DNA from: an uncultured Actinomycetes bacterium
GTDB lineage: Bacteria; Actinomycetota; Actinomycetes; S36-B12
Assembly: GCA_903918595.1 (NCBI GenBank)
Contig: CAIXFB010000405.1
Coordinates: forward strand, 1 to 6,253
Length of the DNA stretch: 6,253 bases
Direction: 5' to 3'
The position numbers and the translations under genes are program-made. The notes below the pieces were generated by a model. It saw only the letters and a list, made by a program, of their open reading frames with translations, was not told the DNA's origin and made no database searches. Positions within the stretch are counted from its first letter, which is position 1; each line of letters starts with the position of its first letter. Of this stretch, positions 1-5,827 are shown one piece after another.

Positions 1-853
1 GCATGACATTGGGGAAGAGACCGACAAAGAACGACGTAACGGCGAATCCGATGGTGCCAGCGCTGAGCAAGAACGCCCAACCATCGCGACCCTTGAGCGT
101 CATGCCCAACCCGCCAAGCCACAGCACCGCAGCCAGCAGCGCGAGCGGGAGCGTCACCGCGATTCGCCCGGAGAACGCTTGCGCCCACAGCAATGCAACC
201 ACGGCGAGTACTGCGGCGACCAAGCCGAGTCGCAGCACCACCTTTCGGGCTGCTTCGCGCACTTCGCCTGAAGTTTTCAGGGCGAGGAACATTGCACCGT
301 GGGTGGTGAAGATCGTGAGGGTCATCAGACCCACCACTAATGCGAAGGGATTGAGGAGATCGAAGAAGGTCCCCGTGTAGTTGAAGCTGCCGGCATCGGC
401 TGGATTCATCCCCGGCAGCGGCTCGATCTGAGTGCCCCCCACCACGTTTCCGAAAGCAACTCCAAAAAGTAGGGCTGGCACGGCCGATCCCACAAAGATT
501 GCGCGGTCCCAATTCGCGCGCCACTTTACCGAGTCCTTCTTACCTCGATACTCAAAGGCGACCCCGCGAAAAATGAGAGCAATCAACAATACGAAGAACG
601 CGAGGTAGAAACCGCTGAACATGGTCGCGTACCACAATGGGAATGCTGCAAATGTGGCACCGCCGGCTACTAGCAACCACACTTCGTTGCCGTCCCAGAC
701 TGGACCGATGGTGTTGATCATGACTCGGCGGCGCAAATCGTCTTTGCCGATGAACGGCAACAGCACACCCACGCCCAGGTCAAACCCGTCGAGAATGAAG
801 TACCCGATCCACAGGACCGCAACCAAAATGAACCAGAAAGTTACGAGGTCCAT
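1..853 (-). CDS. cydB: Cytochrome bd quinol oxidase subunit II (CydB), C-terminus cut by the window edge
   Basis: This is the second core subunit of the cytochrome bd terminal oxidase. It is a membrane protein that, with CydA, oxidises quinol and reduces oxygen to water with high affinity. I translated it by hand: it starts at ATG 853-851 and stays open to the left edge, giving 284 residues that end in the family's FPNVM segment. About 50-60 residues should be missing, judging from the usual length of about 340. Family motifs seen are LDGFDLGVG (residues 21-29), with the conserved acidic residues D22 and D25, then PVWDGNEVW (51-59), GGATFAAFP, FSGFY, and NYTGTFFDLLNPFA. Several hydrophobic helices are evident. 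The gene lies 14 bp downstream of cydA with its own ribosome binding site, so the two are surely co-transcribed. cydD/cydC, if linked, would lie beyond the left edge. Identity is near certain. Confidence 0.97.
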   Translation of the reverse strand, partial: MDLVTFWFILVAVLWIGYFILDGFDLGVGVLLPFIGKDDLRRRVMINTIGPVWDGNEVWLLVAGGATFAAFPLWYATMFSGFYLAFFVLLIALIFRGVAFEYRGKKDSVKWRANWDRAIFVGSAVPALLFGVAFGNVVGGTQIEPLPGMNPADAGSFNYTGTFFDLLNPFALVVGLMTLTIFTTHGAMFLALKTSGEVREAARKVVLRLGLVAAVLAVVALLWAQAFSGRIAVTLPLALLAAVLWLGGLGMTLKGRDGWAFLLSAGTIGFAVTSFFVGLFPNVM

Positions 854-858
854 GATTT

Positions 859-865
859 CCCCTCT
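859..865 (-). promoter_or_regulatory. Ribosome binding site of cydB
   Basis: On the minus strand AGAGGGG lies 5 nt before the cydB ATG, inside the 14-bp gap after the cydA stop codon. It fixes the ATG at 853 as the start and shows that cydB is translated independently of cydA. Confidence 0.7.
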
Positions 866-867
866 TG

Positions 868-2277
868 TCAGTAAGCGAAGTAAAGCTGCTTGTCGTCGGA
901 CTCCGAATCGCCTGAGTAAGGATCGGAGATGATTTCGTCGGGGGCTCCGGCCTTGATGTATTTAAAGAGCAGTCCGACTTCGATCACAGCGAGTACGCCA
1001 TAGACCACCGTGAATCCGATCAAGGAGATCCACACATCCGTGGCCGTAAGCAGTGGCGACACCCCATCGGCGGTCAGTTGCTCACCGAAAACAATCCAGG
1101 GTTGTCGGCCCATCTCGGTAAAGATCCAGCCAAAGGACATTGCCACGAGTGGGCCAAGCACGATGAATGGGGTGACCAGGGAAAAGATTTTTCCGGTTTG
1201 CGGATTGCGCTTGCCGCGGTAACGCCACAGTGCCCACAAAGCCCACAGTGCGGCGATCATGCCCAGTCCGATCATCAACCGGAAGCTCCAATAGGAAACC
1301 GGCACATATGGGATGTAATTGCCCGGACCATACGCGACTTCGTATTGGGCCTGCACGTCATTGATCCCCTGAACCGTGCCATCGAAGCTGCCCGTTGCAA
1401 GGAACGAAAGCAACCCAGGAACCTCAATGAGTGGTGTTGCAGTGTCGCCTGCAATATCGCCAATTGTGAGGATCGAGAATGGTGCACTCGTGGTGGTCTC
1501 GTACAGACCCTCGGCAGCCGCCATTTTCATCGGCTGCTGTTCCACCATGATCTTGGAATCAAGGTCTCCCGTGATCGACACCACGACCGCAGCAACCAGC
1601 ACCACCCAAGCTCCGGCTTTCGCGGCCGGCCGGAAAATATCGACCTGTCGGTTCCTCATCATGAACCAGGCGCCGAGCGCTGCAACGCCGGCTCCGGCAA
1701 CTAAGAAGCTGGCCGACATGGTGTGGAAGAAGGCGATGACTGCGGTGTTCTGGAATAGCACTGCACCGATGTCATTCAGGACTGCACGGCCGGTTTCTGG
1801 GTCGATCTCATAACCCACCGGATGCTGCATCCATGCGTTCGCCGCAAGAATGAAGTAGGCAGAGAGCATCGTGCCAATCGCAGCAGCCCAGATGGTGGCT
1901 AGATGCAGTCTCTTGGGCAGGCGATCCCAGCCGAATATCCACAGGCCCAGGAATGTTGACTCCAAGAAGAACGCGAGTAGACCCTCCATCGCCAACGGGG
2001 CGCCAAAAACGTCACCGACGAATCGGGAGTAGTCCGACCAATTCATACCGAATTGGAATTCCTGCACAATGCCGGTCACGACACCCATTGCGAAGTTGAT
2101 CAGGAATAACTTTCCGAAGAATTTGGTGAGTTTGAGGTACTTCTCCTTGCCCGTGAAGTGCCACATCGTCTGGAACATGGCAACGAACCACACCGTGCCC
2201 AGAGTTAAAGGTACAAAGAAAAAGTGATACACCGTGGTGATTCCGAACTGCCAGCGCGATAGGTCCAGCGCATTCAT
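868..2277 (-). CDS. cydA: Cytochrome bd quinol oxidase subunit I (CydA)
   Basis: This is the catalytic subunit of the cytochrome bd oxidase in the cytoplasmic membrane. It carries haems b558, b595 and d and the quinol-oxidation site. It is 469 residues and complete. By alignment to E. coli CydA from memory, the axial ligands are H18 (E. coli H19), H185 (H186) and M335 (M393). The acidic pair of the proton/haem region is E98 and E106. Q-loop quinol residues are K251 and E256, and the signature W384..E388..GRQPW (390-394) is intact. The Q-loop region is short, lacking the E. coli-type insertion, which explains why the protein is about 50 residues shorter than the 522-residue E. coli one. An (ALW)3 run at 343-351 sits in the helix after M335, and the C-terminus is acidic. 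The start is ATG 2277, set by GGAGGAG 8 nt upstream. The gene heads the cydAB operon, and its upstream DNA carries several candidate operators. Confidence 0.98.
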   Translation of the reverse strand: MNALDLSRWQFGITTVYHFFFVPLTLGTVWFVAMFQTMWHFTGKEKYLKLTKFFGKLFLINFAMGVVTGIVQEFQFGMNWSDYSRFVGDVFGAPLAMEGLLAFFLESTFLGLWIFGWDRLPKRLHLATIWAAAIGTMLSAYFILAANAWMQHPVGYEIDPETGRAVLNDIGAVLFQNTAVIAFFHTMSASFLVAGAGVAALGAWFMMRNRQVDIFRPAAKAGAWVVLVAAVVVSITGDLDSKIMVEQQPMKMAAAEGLYETTTSAPFSILTIGDIAGDTATPLIEVPGLLSFLATGSFDGTVQGINDVQAQYEVAYGPGNYIPYVPVSYWSFRLMIGLGMIAALWALWALWRYRGKRNPQTGKIFSLVTPFIVLGPLVAMSFGWIFTEMGRQPWIVFGEQLTADGVSPLLTATDVWISLIGFTVVYGVLAVIEVGLLFKYIKAGAPDEIISDPYSGDSESDDKQLYFAY

Positions 2278-2285
2278 AGCTGCGG

Positions 2286-2292
2286 CTCCTCC
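2286..2292 (-). promoter_or_regulatory. Ribosome binding site of cydA
   Basis: A strong GGAGGAG on the minus strand, 8 nt before the cydA ATG, fixes the start at 2277. It directly abuts the 27-bp dyad at 2295-2321, so folding of that dyad in the mRNA could affect ribosome access. Confidence 0.8.
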
Positions 2293-2294
2293 AT

Positions 2295-2321
2295 AACAGT
2301 CGTCACCGTGACGCCACTGTT
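2295..2321. repeat. 27-bp inverted repeat in the cydA leader (operator or mRNA hairpin)
   Basis: AACAGT (2295-2300) mirrors ACTGTT (2316-2321), and CGTCAC (2301-2306) mirrors GTGACG (2308-2313) around a single central base. Only two bases (2314-2315) are unpaired in the right arm. It lies between the likely cydA promoter and the ribosome binding site. It could be a repressor operator or, in the transcript, a 12-bp bulged hairpin next to the ribosome binding site. It does not match the Rex or CRP consensus patterns I know. The symmetry is seen directly; function is inferred. Confidence 0.45.
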
Positions 2322-2355
2322 CATTGGCATCATTTCGCTATTCATGCACCTCGCA

Positions 2356-2369
2356 GACCGGCATCGGTC
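2356..2369. repeat. 14-bp dyad upstream of cydA
   Basis: GACCG (2356-2360) and CGGTC (2365-2369) form an inverted repeat around GCAT. It lies 11 bp from the DosR-like box, within the cydA promoter region. It may be a regulator site, but arms of 5 bp are short and a chance match is possible. Confidence 0.25.
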
Positions 2370-2379
2370 GGTACTTGTC

Positions 2380-2393
2380 AGGACCAAAGTCCC
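2380..2393 (-). promoter_or_regulatory. DosR/DevR-type hypoxia box upstream of cydAB
   Basis: On the minus strand the core reads GGGACTTTGGTCCT. It matches 12 of 14 positions of the mycobacterial DosR (DevR) core GGGACTWWAGTCCC. The palindromic part GGAC-N4-GTCC is exact. It starts 103 bp upstream of the cydA ATG and 52 bp before the first possible start of the divergent transporter gene. Two further GGGAC half-sites lie close by: GGTCCCC at 2399-2405, and GGGAC at 2417-2421 on the plus strand. Clusters of such boxes are typical of DosR-controlled promoters. The match is seen; that a DosR/OsdR-type response regulator binds here is inference, and no regulator gene is in the window. Confidence 0.5.
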
Positions 2394-2444
2394 ATCCAGG
2401 TCCCCACCCCAAAACTGGGACAGCCCCTCTGCCAGAGTGACCGC

Positions 2445-3395
2445 ATGGCCGGGGCAGATATCCGTGGAGTGGTGCAGGCGCCCACCGCGCAATTGATGGG
2501 CCCGGTCATCATCCTGTGGATTCTGTGGGGTTCCACCTATCTCGGCATTGCGCTGGTCGTACAAACCATGCCGCCGCTCATGGCCAACGGTTCCAGGTTC
2601 TTAGCAGCATCTGTGGTCATGGGACTCCTACTACTCATCTTCAAAGGGCCCTCGGTTTTCAAGATCACCAAGGCGCAATTCAGGTCAACGGCAATCCTGG
2701 GTGTGATGTTGCTCGGCGTGGGCATCGGCACCATCTCCCTCGCTGAGCAGTACGTACCTTCAGGCATTGCGGCATTACTCGTTGCCGTCATGCCACTGTG
2801 GATCATCATTTTTCGGGTGCGCGCGGGAGACCGCATCGCAAAACTCACCATTGCTGGCGTTGCCATTGGAATGTTCGGTCTCATTCTGATGTTGGTCCCT
2901 GGTGGCACCACCCCCGTTTCAGGATCCGATCTTGATGTGGCCATTTGGTCCTTCATGATCACCATGAGTTCACTCTCTTGGGCTTTTTTCTCGTGGCGAT
3001 CGTCGCGTTATGAATTGCCAAAGAACCCATTCACCACAACGTTCTACGAACTCCTCATTGCCGGCATTTTCCTCACCGTGATCGGTCTGATCTTCGGTGA
3101 GAAATGGGATTTCGCCATCATCTCGAACGAGTCCATGTATGGCTGGATTTTCTTGGCCGCCGCCTCCGTAATTGCCTACGCCGCCTACGTGTGGCTGCTC
3201 GACAATGCGTCGATGTCTTTGGTCTCCACGTATGCCTACGTCAACCCGGTGGTTGCTGTCTTCCTCGGCTGGCTGATCATCGGTGAGACATTCAGCACCG
3301 ATGTTGTGATCGGCGTGACCATCGTGGTGACCGGCGTCGTTTTTGTGGTCTCTGGTGAACGTTCAAAGCCGCAATTTATTGAAGAGACAATTTGA
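2445..3395 (+). CDS. EamA/DMT-family transporter, ten membrane helices
   Basis: This is a drug/metabolite transporter superfamily permease, likely exporting a small metabolite or amino-acid-like compound. The substrate cannot be told from sequence. It has 316 residues with two EamA repeats, at about 20-150 and 166-303. Typical signatures are LWGSTYLGIA (27-36), RFLAA, AEQYVPSGIAALL (100-112) and, in the second repeat, YAYVNPVVAVFLGWLIIGE (263-281). I count ten hydrophobic helices with short loops. The start is uncertain. ATG 2445 gives a 17-residue leader without obvious membrane character, while ATG 2496 would begin directly before the first helix and give 299 residues, a typical family length. 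Neither has a strong ribosome binding site. The gene is divergent from cydA and its 3' end overlaps the convergent pat gene by 20 bp. Family assignment is firm; specificity is unknown. Confidence 0.92.
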   Translation: MAGADIRGVVQAPTAQLMGPVIILWILWGSTYLGIALVVQTMPPLMANGSRFLAASVVMGLLLLIFKGPSVFKITKAQFRSTAILGVMLLGVGIGTISLAEQYVPSGIAALLVAVMPLWIIIFRVRAGDRIAKLTIAGVAIGMFGLILMLVPGGTTPVSGSDLDVAIWSFMITMSSLSWAFFSWRSSRYELPKNPFTTTFYELLIAGIFLTVIGLIFGEKWDFAIISNESMYGWIFLAAASVIAYAAYVWLLDNASMSLVSTYAYVNPVVAVFLGWLIIGETFSTDVVIGVTIVVTGVVFVVSGERSKPQFIEETI

Positions 3396-4461
3396 ACTTC
3401 TTCGCAATCTCAATAACGCGATCATTTGCAGGCGTCTCTGCAATCGAGATTCGGACACCCTCACCGGCGAATGGCCGAATGGTGATGCCTTCTTCCTCAC
3501 AAGCCGCGGTGAACTCAAGGGCCTGATCACCCAACCGCAGCCAGACGAAGTTTGCATGGCTTGGGTGTATTGGGTAACCCAATTCTGCGAATGCGTTCCA
3601 GACTCGGTCACGTTCTTGCACAAGATGTTCGACGCGCTCAAAGAGCTCCACTTCGCGGTGAAGTGACTCGATCGCTGCTTCTTCAGCAATGCTGGACACT
3701 CCGAACGGCAGCGCGGTTTTACGAAGTGCTTCAGCCACCACGGGGTTGGCCACCGCGAATCCAACACGCAGGCTCGCGAGTCCGTATGCCTTGGAGAAGG
3801 TGCGCAGGGCGATCACGTTGTCGTAACTGCGACTGATGTCAATGCCGTCAGCCTTGTCCGCACTCGAACTGAACTCGACGTAGGCCTCGTCGATCACCAC
3901 GATCACATCGGAGGGAGCCCGATCGAGGAAGTCAATGATCTCCGTGCGAGTGACCGCCTCGCCCGTGGGGTTATTCGGTGTGCAGATGAAGATGACTCGG
4001 GTGCGATCAGTGATTGCTGCGAGCATCCCTTCAAGGTCATGCCGCTCATCTGGAAGCAACGGCACCTTGACGCTCTTCGCTGATGCCATCTGGGTCCAGA
4101 TCGGATAGGACTCGAAACTGCGCCAGGGATACATCACTTCATCACCCGGTGCACATGCCGCGAAAATTATTTGGCCACAGATGGCCACACTGCCGGTACC
4201 TAGTGCGATGCGATCTGGGTCAACGTCGAAATGCTCGCTGAGCGCATCGACTAGCCGGCGACTGAAGGGGTCCGGATACCGGTGTGTATCTGCTGCTGCA
4301 CGCGCAATTGCCTCTACCACCCCGGGCAGCGGATCAAACGGGTTCTCGTTGCTGGAGACCTTGTAGGTGGTGATGTCGTCGCGCTCCGCCGGACGCTGCC
4401 CCGCCTTGTAGGCAGGCAACTGGTCGATATCCGGACGTAATTTGGGGGTCGGCACGAGCAC
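3376..4461 (-). CDS. pat: Aromatic amino acid aminotransferase (Pat, HisC-like fold-type I PLP enzyme)
   Basis: This is a cytosolic PLP-dependent transaminase expected to interconvert aromatic amino acids with their 2-oxo acids (the last step of Phe/Tyr synthesis). It has 361 residues. Motifs seen: SSNENPF (36-42), the cofactor-binding GTGS (88-91), CTPNNPTGE (160-168), VIDEAYVEF (189-197), and TFSKAYGLASLRVG (221-234) with the Schiff-base lysine K224 and phosphate-binding R232. EGVRISI supplies the carboxylate-binding arginine R337. The segment WRSFESYP (113-120) resembles the WRSFELYP segment of the mycobacterial Pat/HisC2 protein (Rv3772), which favours Pat over the true histidine-pathway HisC, though some histidinol-phosphate activity is possible. 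No his genes adjoin. The start is GTG 4461, or GTG 4455 two codons later; the latter fits a leaderless transcript because a TAGGCT -10-like element ends 6 nt before it. Confidence 0.9.
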   Translation of the reverse strand: MLVPTPKLRPDIDQLPAYKAGQRPAERDDITTYKVSSNENPFDPLPGVVEAIARAAADTHRYPDPFSRRLVDALSEHFDVDPDRIALGTGSVAICGQIIFAACAPGDEVMYPWRSFESYPIWTQMASAKSVKVPLLPDERHDLEGMLAAITDRTRVIFICTPNNPTGEAVTRTEIIDFLDRAPSDVIVVIDEAYVEFSSSADKADGIDISRSYDNVIALRTFSKAYGLASLRVGFAVANPVVAEALRKTALPFGVSSIAEEAAIESLHREVELFERVEHLVQERDRVWNAFAELGYPIHPSHANFVWLRLGDQALEFTAACEEEGITIRPFAGEGVRISIAETPANDRVIEIAKKFKLSLQ

Positions 4462-4467
4462 AGCCTA
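4462..4467 (-). promoter_or_regulatory. Candidate -10 element for a leaderless pat transcript
   Basis: TAGGCT on the minus strand fits the TANNNT -10 pattern and ends 6 nt before the in-frame GTG at 4455, the spacing seen at actinobacterial leaderless genes. No clear Shine-Dalgarno sequence precedes either GTG, and no good -35 is visible. It lies in GC-rich, palindromic DNA (GCCTAGGC at 4463-4470, GGCGGCCGCC at 4468-4477). Confidence 0.3.
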
Positions 4468-4521
4468 GGCGGCCGCCCCGCGCCGCGCAGGTGCAGATTC
4501 CTCGTACCGATCGGGCCGTGG

Positions 4522-4527
4522 CACTAT
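4522..4527 (+). promoter_or_regulatory. Candidate -10 element for the glycoside hydrolase gene
   Basis: CACTAT has the key A at position 2 and T at position 6 of a -10 hexamer and ends 6 nt before ATG 4534. That would make the hydrolase mRNA leaderless. No Shine-Dalgarno is visible upstream, which agrees, but the hexamer itself is weak. Confidence 0.28.
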
Positions 4528-4533
4528 GGACTA

Positions 4534-5781
4534 ATGCGCCGAATCACCTCACTTGCCATTACCGCTGCCATCTCCGCTGCACTGGTTATCCCAGCAGCGG
4601 CACCCGCTTCCGCTGCTGACCTGCGCGGAACCGTGGTCCAGGATTCCCTCTTTGGCATGCACGTCTTTGGATCACAAGATGGCGCCTGGCCCACGATCCC
4701 CTTCGGCGCTCTGCGGATTTGGGATTCTGGCACCGCGTGGTCAAACATCGAGAAGTCCCCGGGGGTCTACGACTGGACCAAACTCGACACCGTAGTTTCT
4801 ACCGCCCAGAAGAACGGCATGACCAACATCATGATGGTGTTGGCCGGCACCCCGGCGTGGGCAAGTTCCACTCCCAATTCAAAGGGCCATCCAGGGCAAC
4901 TTCCTGGCGAGCAGGGAATGCCCACTGACATTGCTTATTGGGATCGCTGGGTAGAAGCAGTAGTCACCCGTTACAAGGGCCGCATCACCTCCTATCAGCC
5001 GTGGAACGAGGCGAACCTCACCACGTTCTTTAACGGCACCCCAGCTGAGATGGCAACCCTGACCAAGCGGGCCTACGACATCATCCAGAGAGTTGATCCA
5101 AAAGCGCAGGTGATCGCACCGAGCACTGGCACCCGGCTCGGTGGACCATTCAAGTCTTTCTACCCGAAGTACCTAGCCGAGTTGAAGCAGCGCGATTGGC
5201 CGGTCGACGTGTTCACCGCACACACGTACCCGGCAAGCCTGGGCACCCCGAAGGATCGTCGTGCCCTCGCAAATACCTTTATCGACATGCTGCGCGCAGC
5301 CGGAGCCCCGGATTTACCAATCTGGGATACCGAGCTGAACTTCGGTTTGGCCGGACCTGGTCCAGCTAACCCCGATCAAGACATAACCGGGCGCAAGGCA
5401 CAAGATTGGGCGGCCCGGGCATACCTCGATGCACTGCGGCTGGGCATCAGCTCCGCGTATTGGTACGCATGGGGCCCCGAGAACGATCTGCTGGGTATCC
5501 AAATGAACAGTGCGGCCCCTGCGGCAAAGGCGCTGTCCACTTTGCAGGACTGGATCGTGGGCGCCACATATGTGAACTGCATCGAGAAGCCCAACAAGGC
5601 AGTGACTTGCAACTTCACCAAGGGTGGCAATCGATTCCAGGTGGTGTGGTCAGAAGGTCCGAAGCGTGTCTTCAAAGCCCCCGCGGGCGCCACGAAGTCC
5701 TGTGACATCAATGGCAACTGCAAGCCGCTGAAGGGCAACCGCACGGTGCGGGTCAACTCGCCAACGCTGCTGAGTCGGTAA
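4534..5781 (+). CDS. Secreted clan GH-A glycoside hydrolase (GH39/PslG-like), substrate unknown
   Basis: This is an exported retaining glycosidase of the (beta/alpha)8-barrel clan GH-A, 415 residues. A signal peptide (residues 1-27) has MRR, a hydrophobic core and an ASA cleavage motif before ADL. Barrel landmarks follow in order: FGMHVFG (40-46) at strand 1, LRIWDSGTAW (60-69) with R61 at strand 2, YQPWNEAN (154-161) with the acid/base E159 after strand 4, FTAHTYP (227-233) at strand 6, IWDTELNFG (263-271) with nucleophile E267 at strand 7, and YWYAWG (309-314) at strand 8. Residues 345-412 look like a small beta domain with four cysteines (C349, C359, C390, C396), possibly two disulphides. 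The closest architecture I know is GH39 beta-xylosidase/PslG-type enzymes acting on polysaccharide, but GH5-like alternatives cannot be excluded. There are no sugar-transport or polysaccharide genes nearby. It is divergent from pat and convergent with the SDR gene. Confidence 0.85.
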   Translation: MRRITSLAITAAISAALVIPAAAPASAADLRGTVVQDSLFGMHVFGSQDGAWPTIPFGALRIWDSGTAWSNIEKSPGVYDWTKLDTVVSTAQKNGMTNIMMVLAGTPAWASSTPNSKGHPGQLPGEQGMPTDIAYWDRWVEAVVTRYKGRITSYQPWNEANLTTFFNGTPAEMATLTKRAYDIIQRVDPKAQVIAPSTGTRLGGPFKSFYPKYLAELKQRDWPVDVFTAHTYPASLGTPKDRRALANTFIDMLRAAGAPDLPIWDTELNFGLAGPGPANPDQDITGRKAQDWAARAYLDALRLGISSAYWYAWGPENDLLGIQMNSAAPAAKALSTLQDWIVGATYVNCIEKPNKAVTCNFTKGGNRFQVVWSEGPKRVFKAPAGATKSCDINGNCKPLKGNRTVRVNSPTLLSR

Positions 5782-5790
5782 TTGTTCGGT

Positions 5791-5818
5791 GGTGATCGCC
5801 TAGTTGTTGGCGATCGCC
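5791..5818 (+). terminator. Hairpin between convergent genes, probable shared terminator
   Basis: GGTGATCGCC (5791-5800) pairs with GGCGATCGCC (5809-5818) as a 10-bp stem with one G-U wobble and an 8-nt loop. It is followed on the plus strand by TAGTTGTT. It starts 9 bp after the hydrolase stop codon. The trailing T-run is poor, so this may be one of the U-poor terminators common in actinobacteria. On the minus strand the same DNA forms a stem with one C-A mismatch just after the SDR stop, so it could serve both genes. Confidence 0.5.
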
Positions 5819-5827
5819 TAGTTGTTG
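5794..5827. repeat. Tandem 18-bp duplication (16-bp identical cores)
   Basis: GATCGCCTAGTTGTTG occurs at 5794-5809 and again at 5812-5827, a period of 18 bp. The unit carries the SDR stop codon, so the minus strand has a second in-frame TAG 18 nt after the first. Because the unit begins in a near-palindrome, the duplication also creates the hairpin at 5791-5818. Confidence 0.85.

Noticed and set aside
1078..1704. Plus-strand open frame of 208 codons inside cydA
   Set aside because: It lies fully antisense to conserved CydA coding sequence, and its translation looks like a shadow without domains.
2293..2298. TGTTAT as a cydA -10 element on the minus strand
   Set aside because: It would start the mRNA at about 2286, at the edge of or inside the GGAGGAG, leaving no usable ribosome binding site.
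2278..2444. Rex or CRP operator for cydA
   Set aside because: No match to TTGTGAA-N4-TTCACAA or TGTGA-N6-TCACA was found; GTCAC-C-GTGAC has its half-sites in the opposite order to CRP.
2274..2564. Minus-strand open frame of 96 codons overlapping the cydA start by ATGA
   Set aside because: It is antisense to the start of the transporter gene and crosses the regulatory region. Its translation shows no recognisable domain, and the ATGA overlap with cydA arises from the ribosome binding site sequence.
3343..3666. Plus-strand open frame across the transporter/pat junction
   Set aside because: It is out of frame with the transporter and antisense to pat, with no recognisable motif.
5809..5818. 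GGCGATCGCC, identical to the cyanobacterial HIP1 repeat
   Set aside because: I noticed it only here, it is explained by the tandem duplication, and the gene content is actinobacterial.
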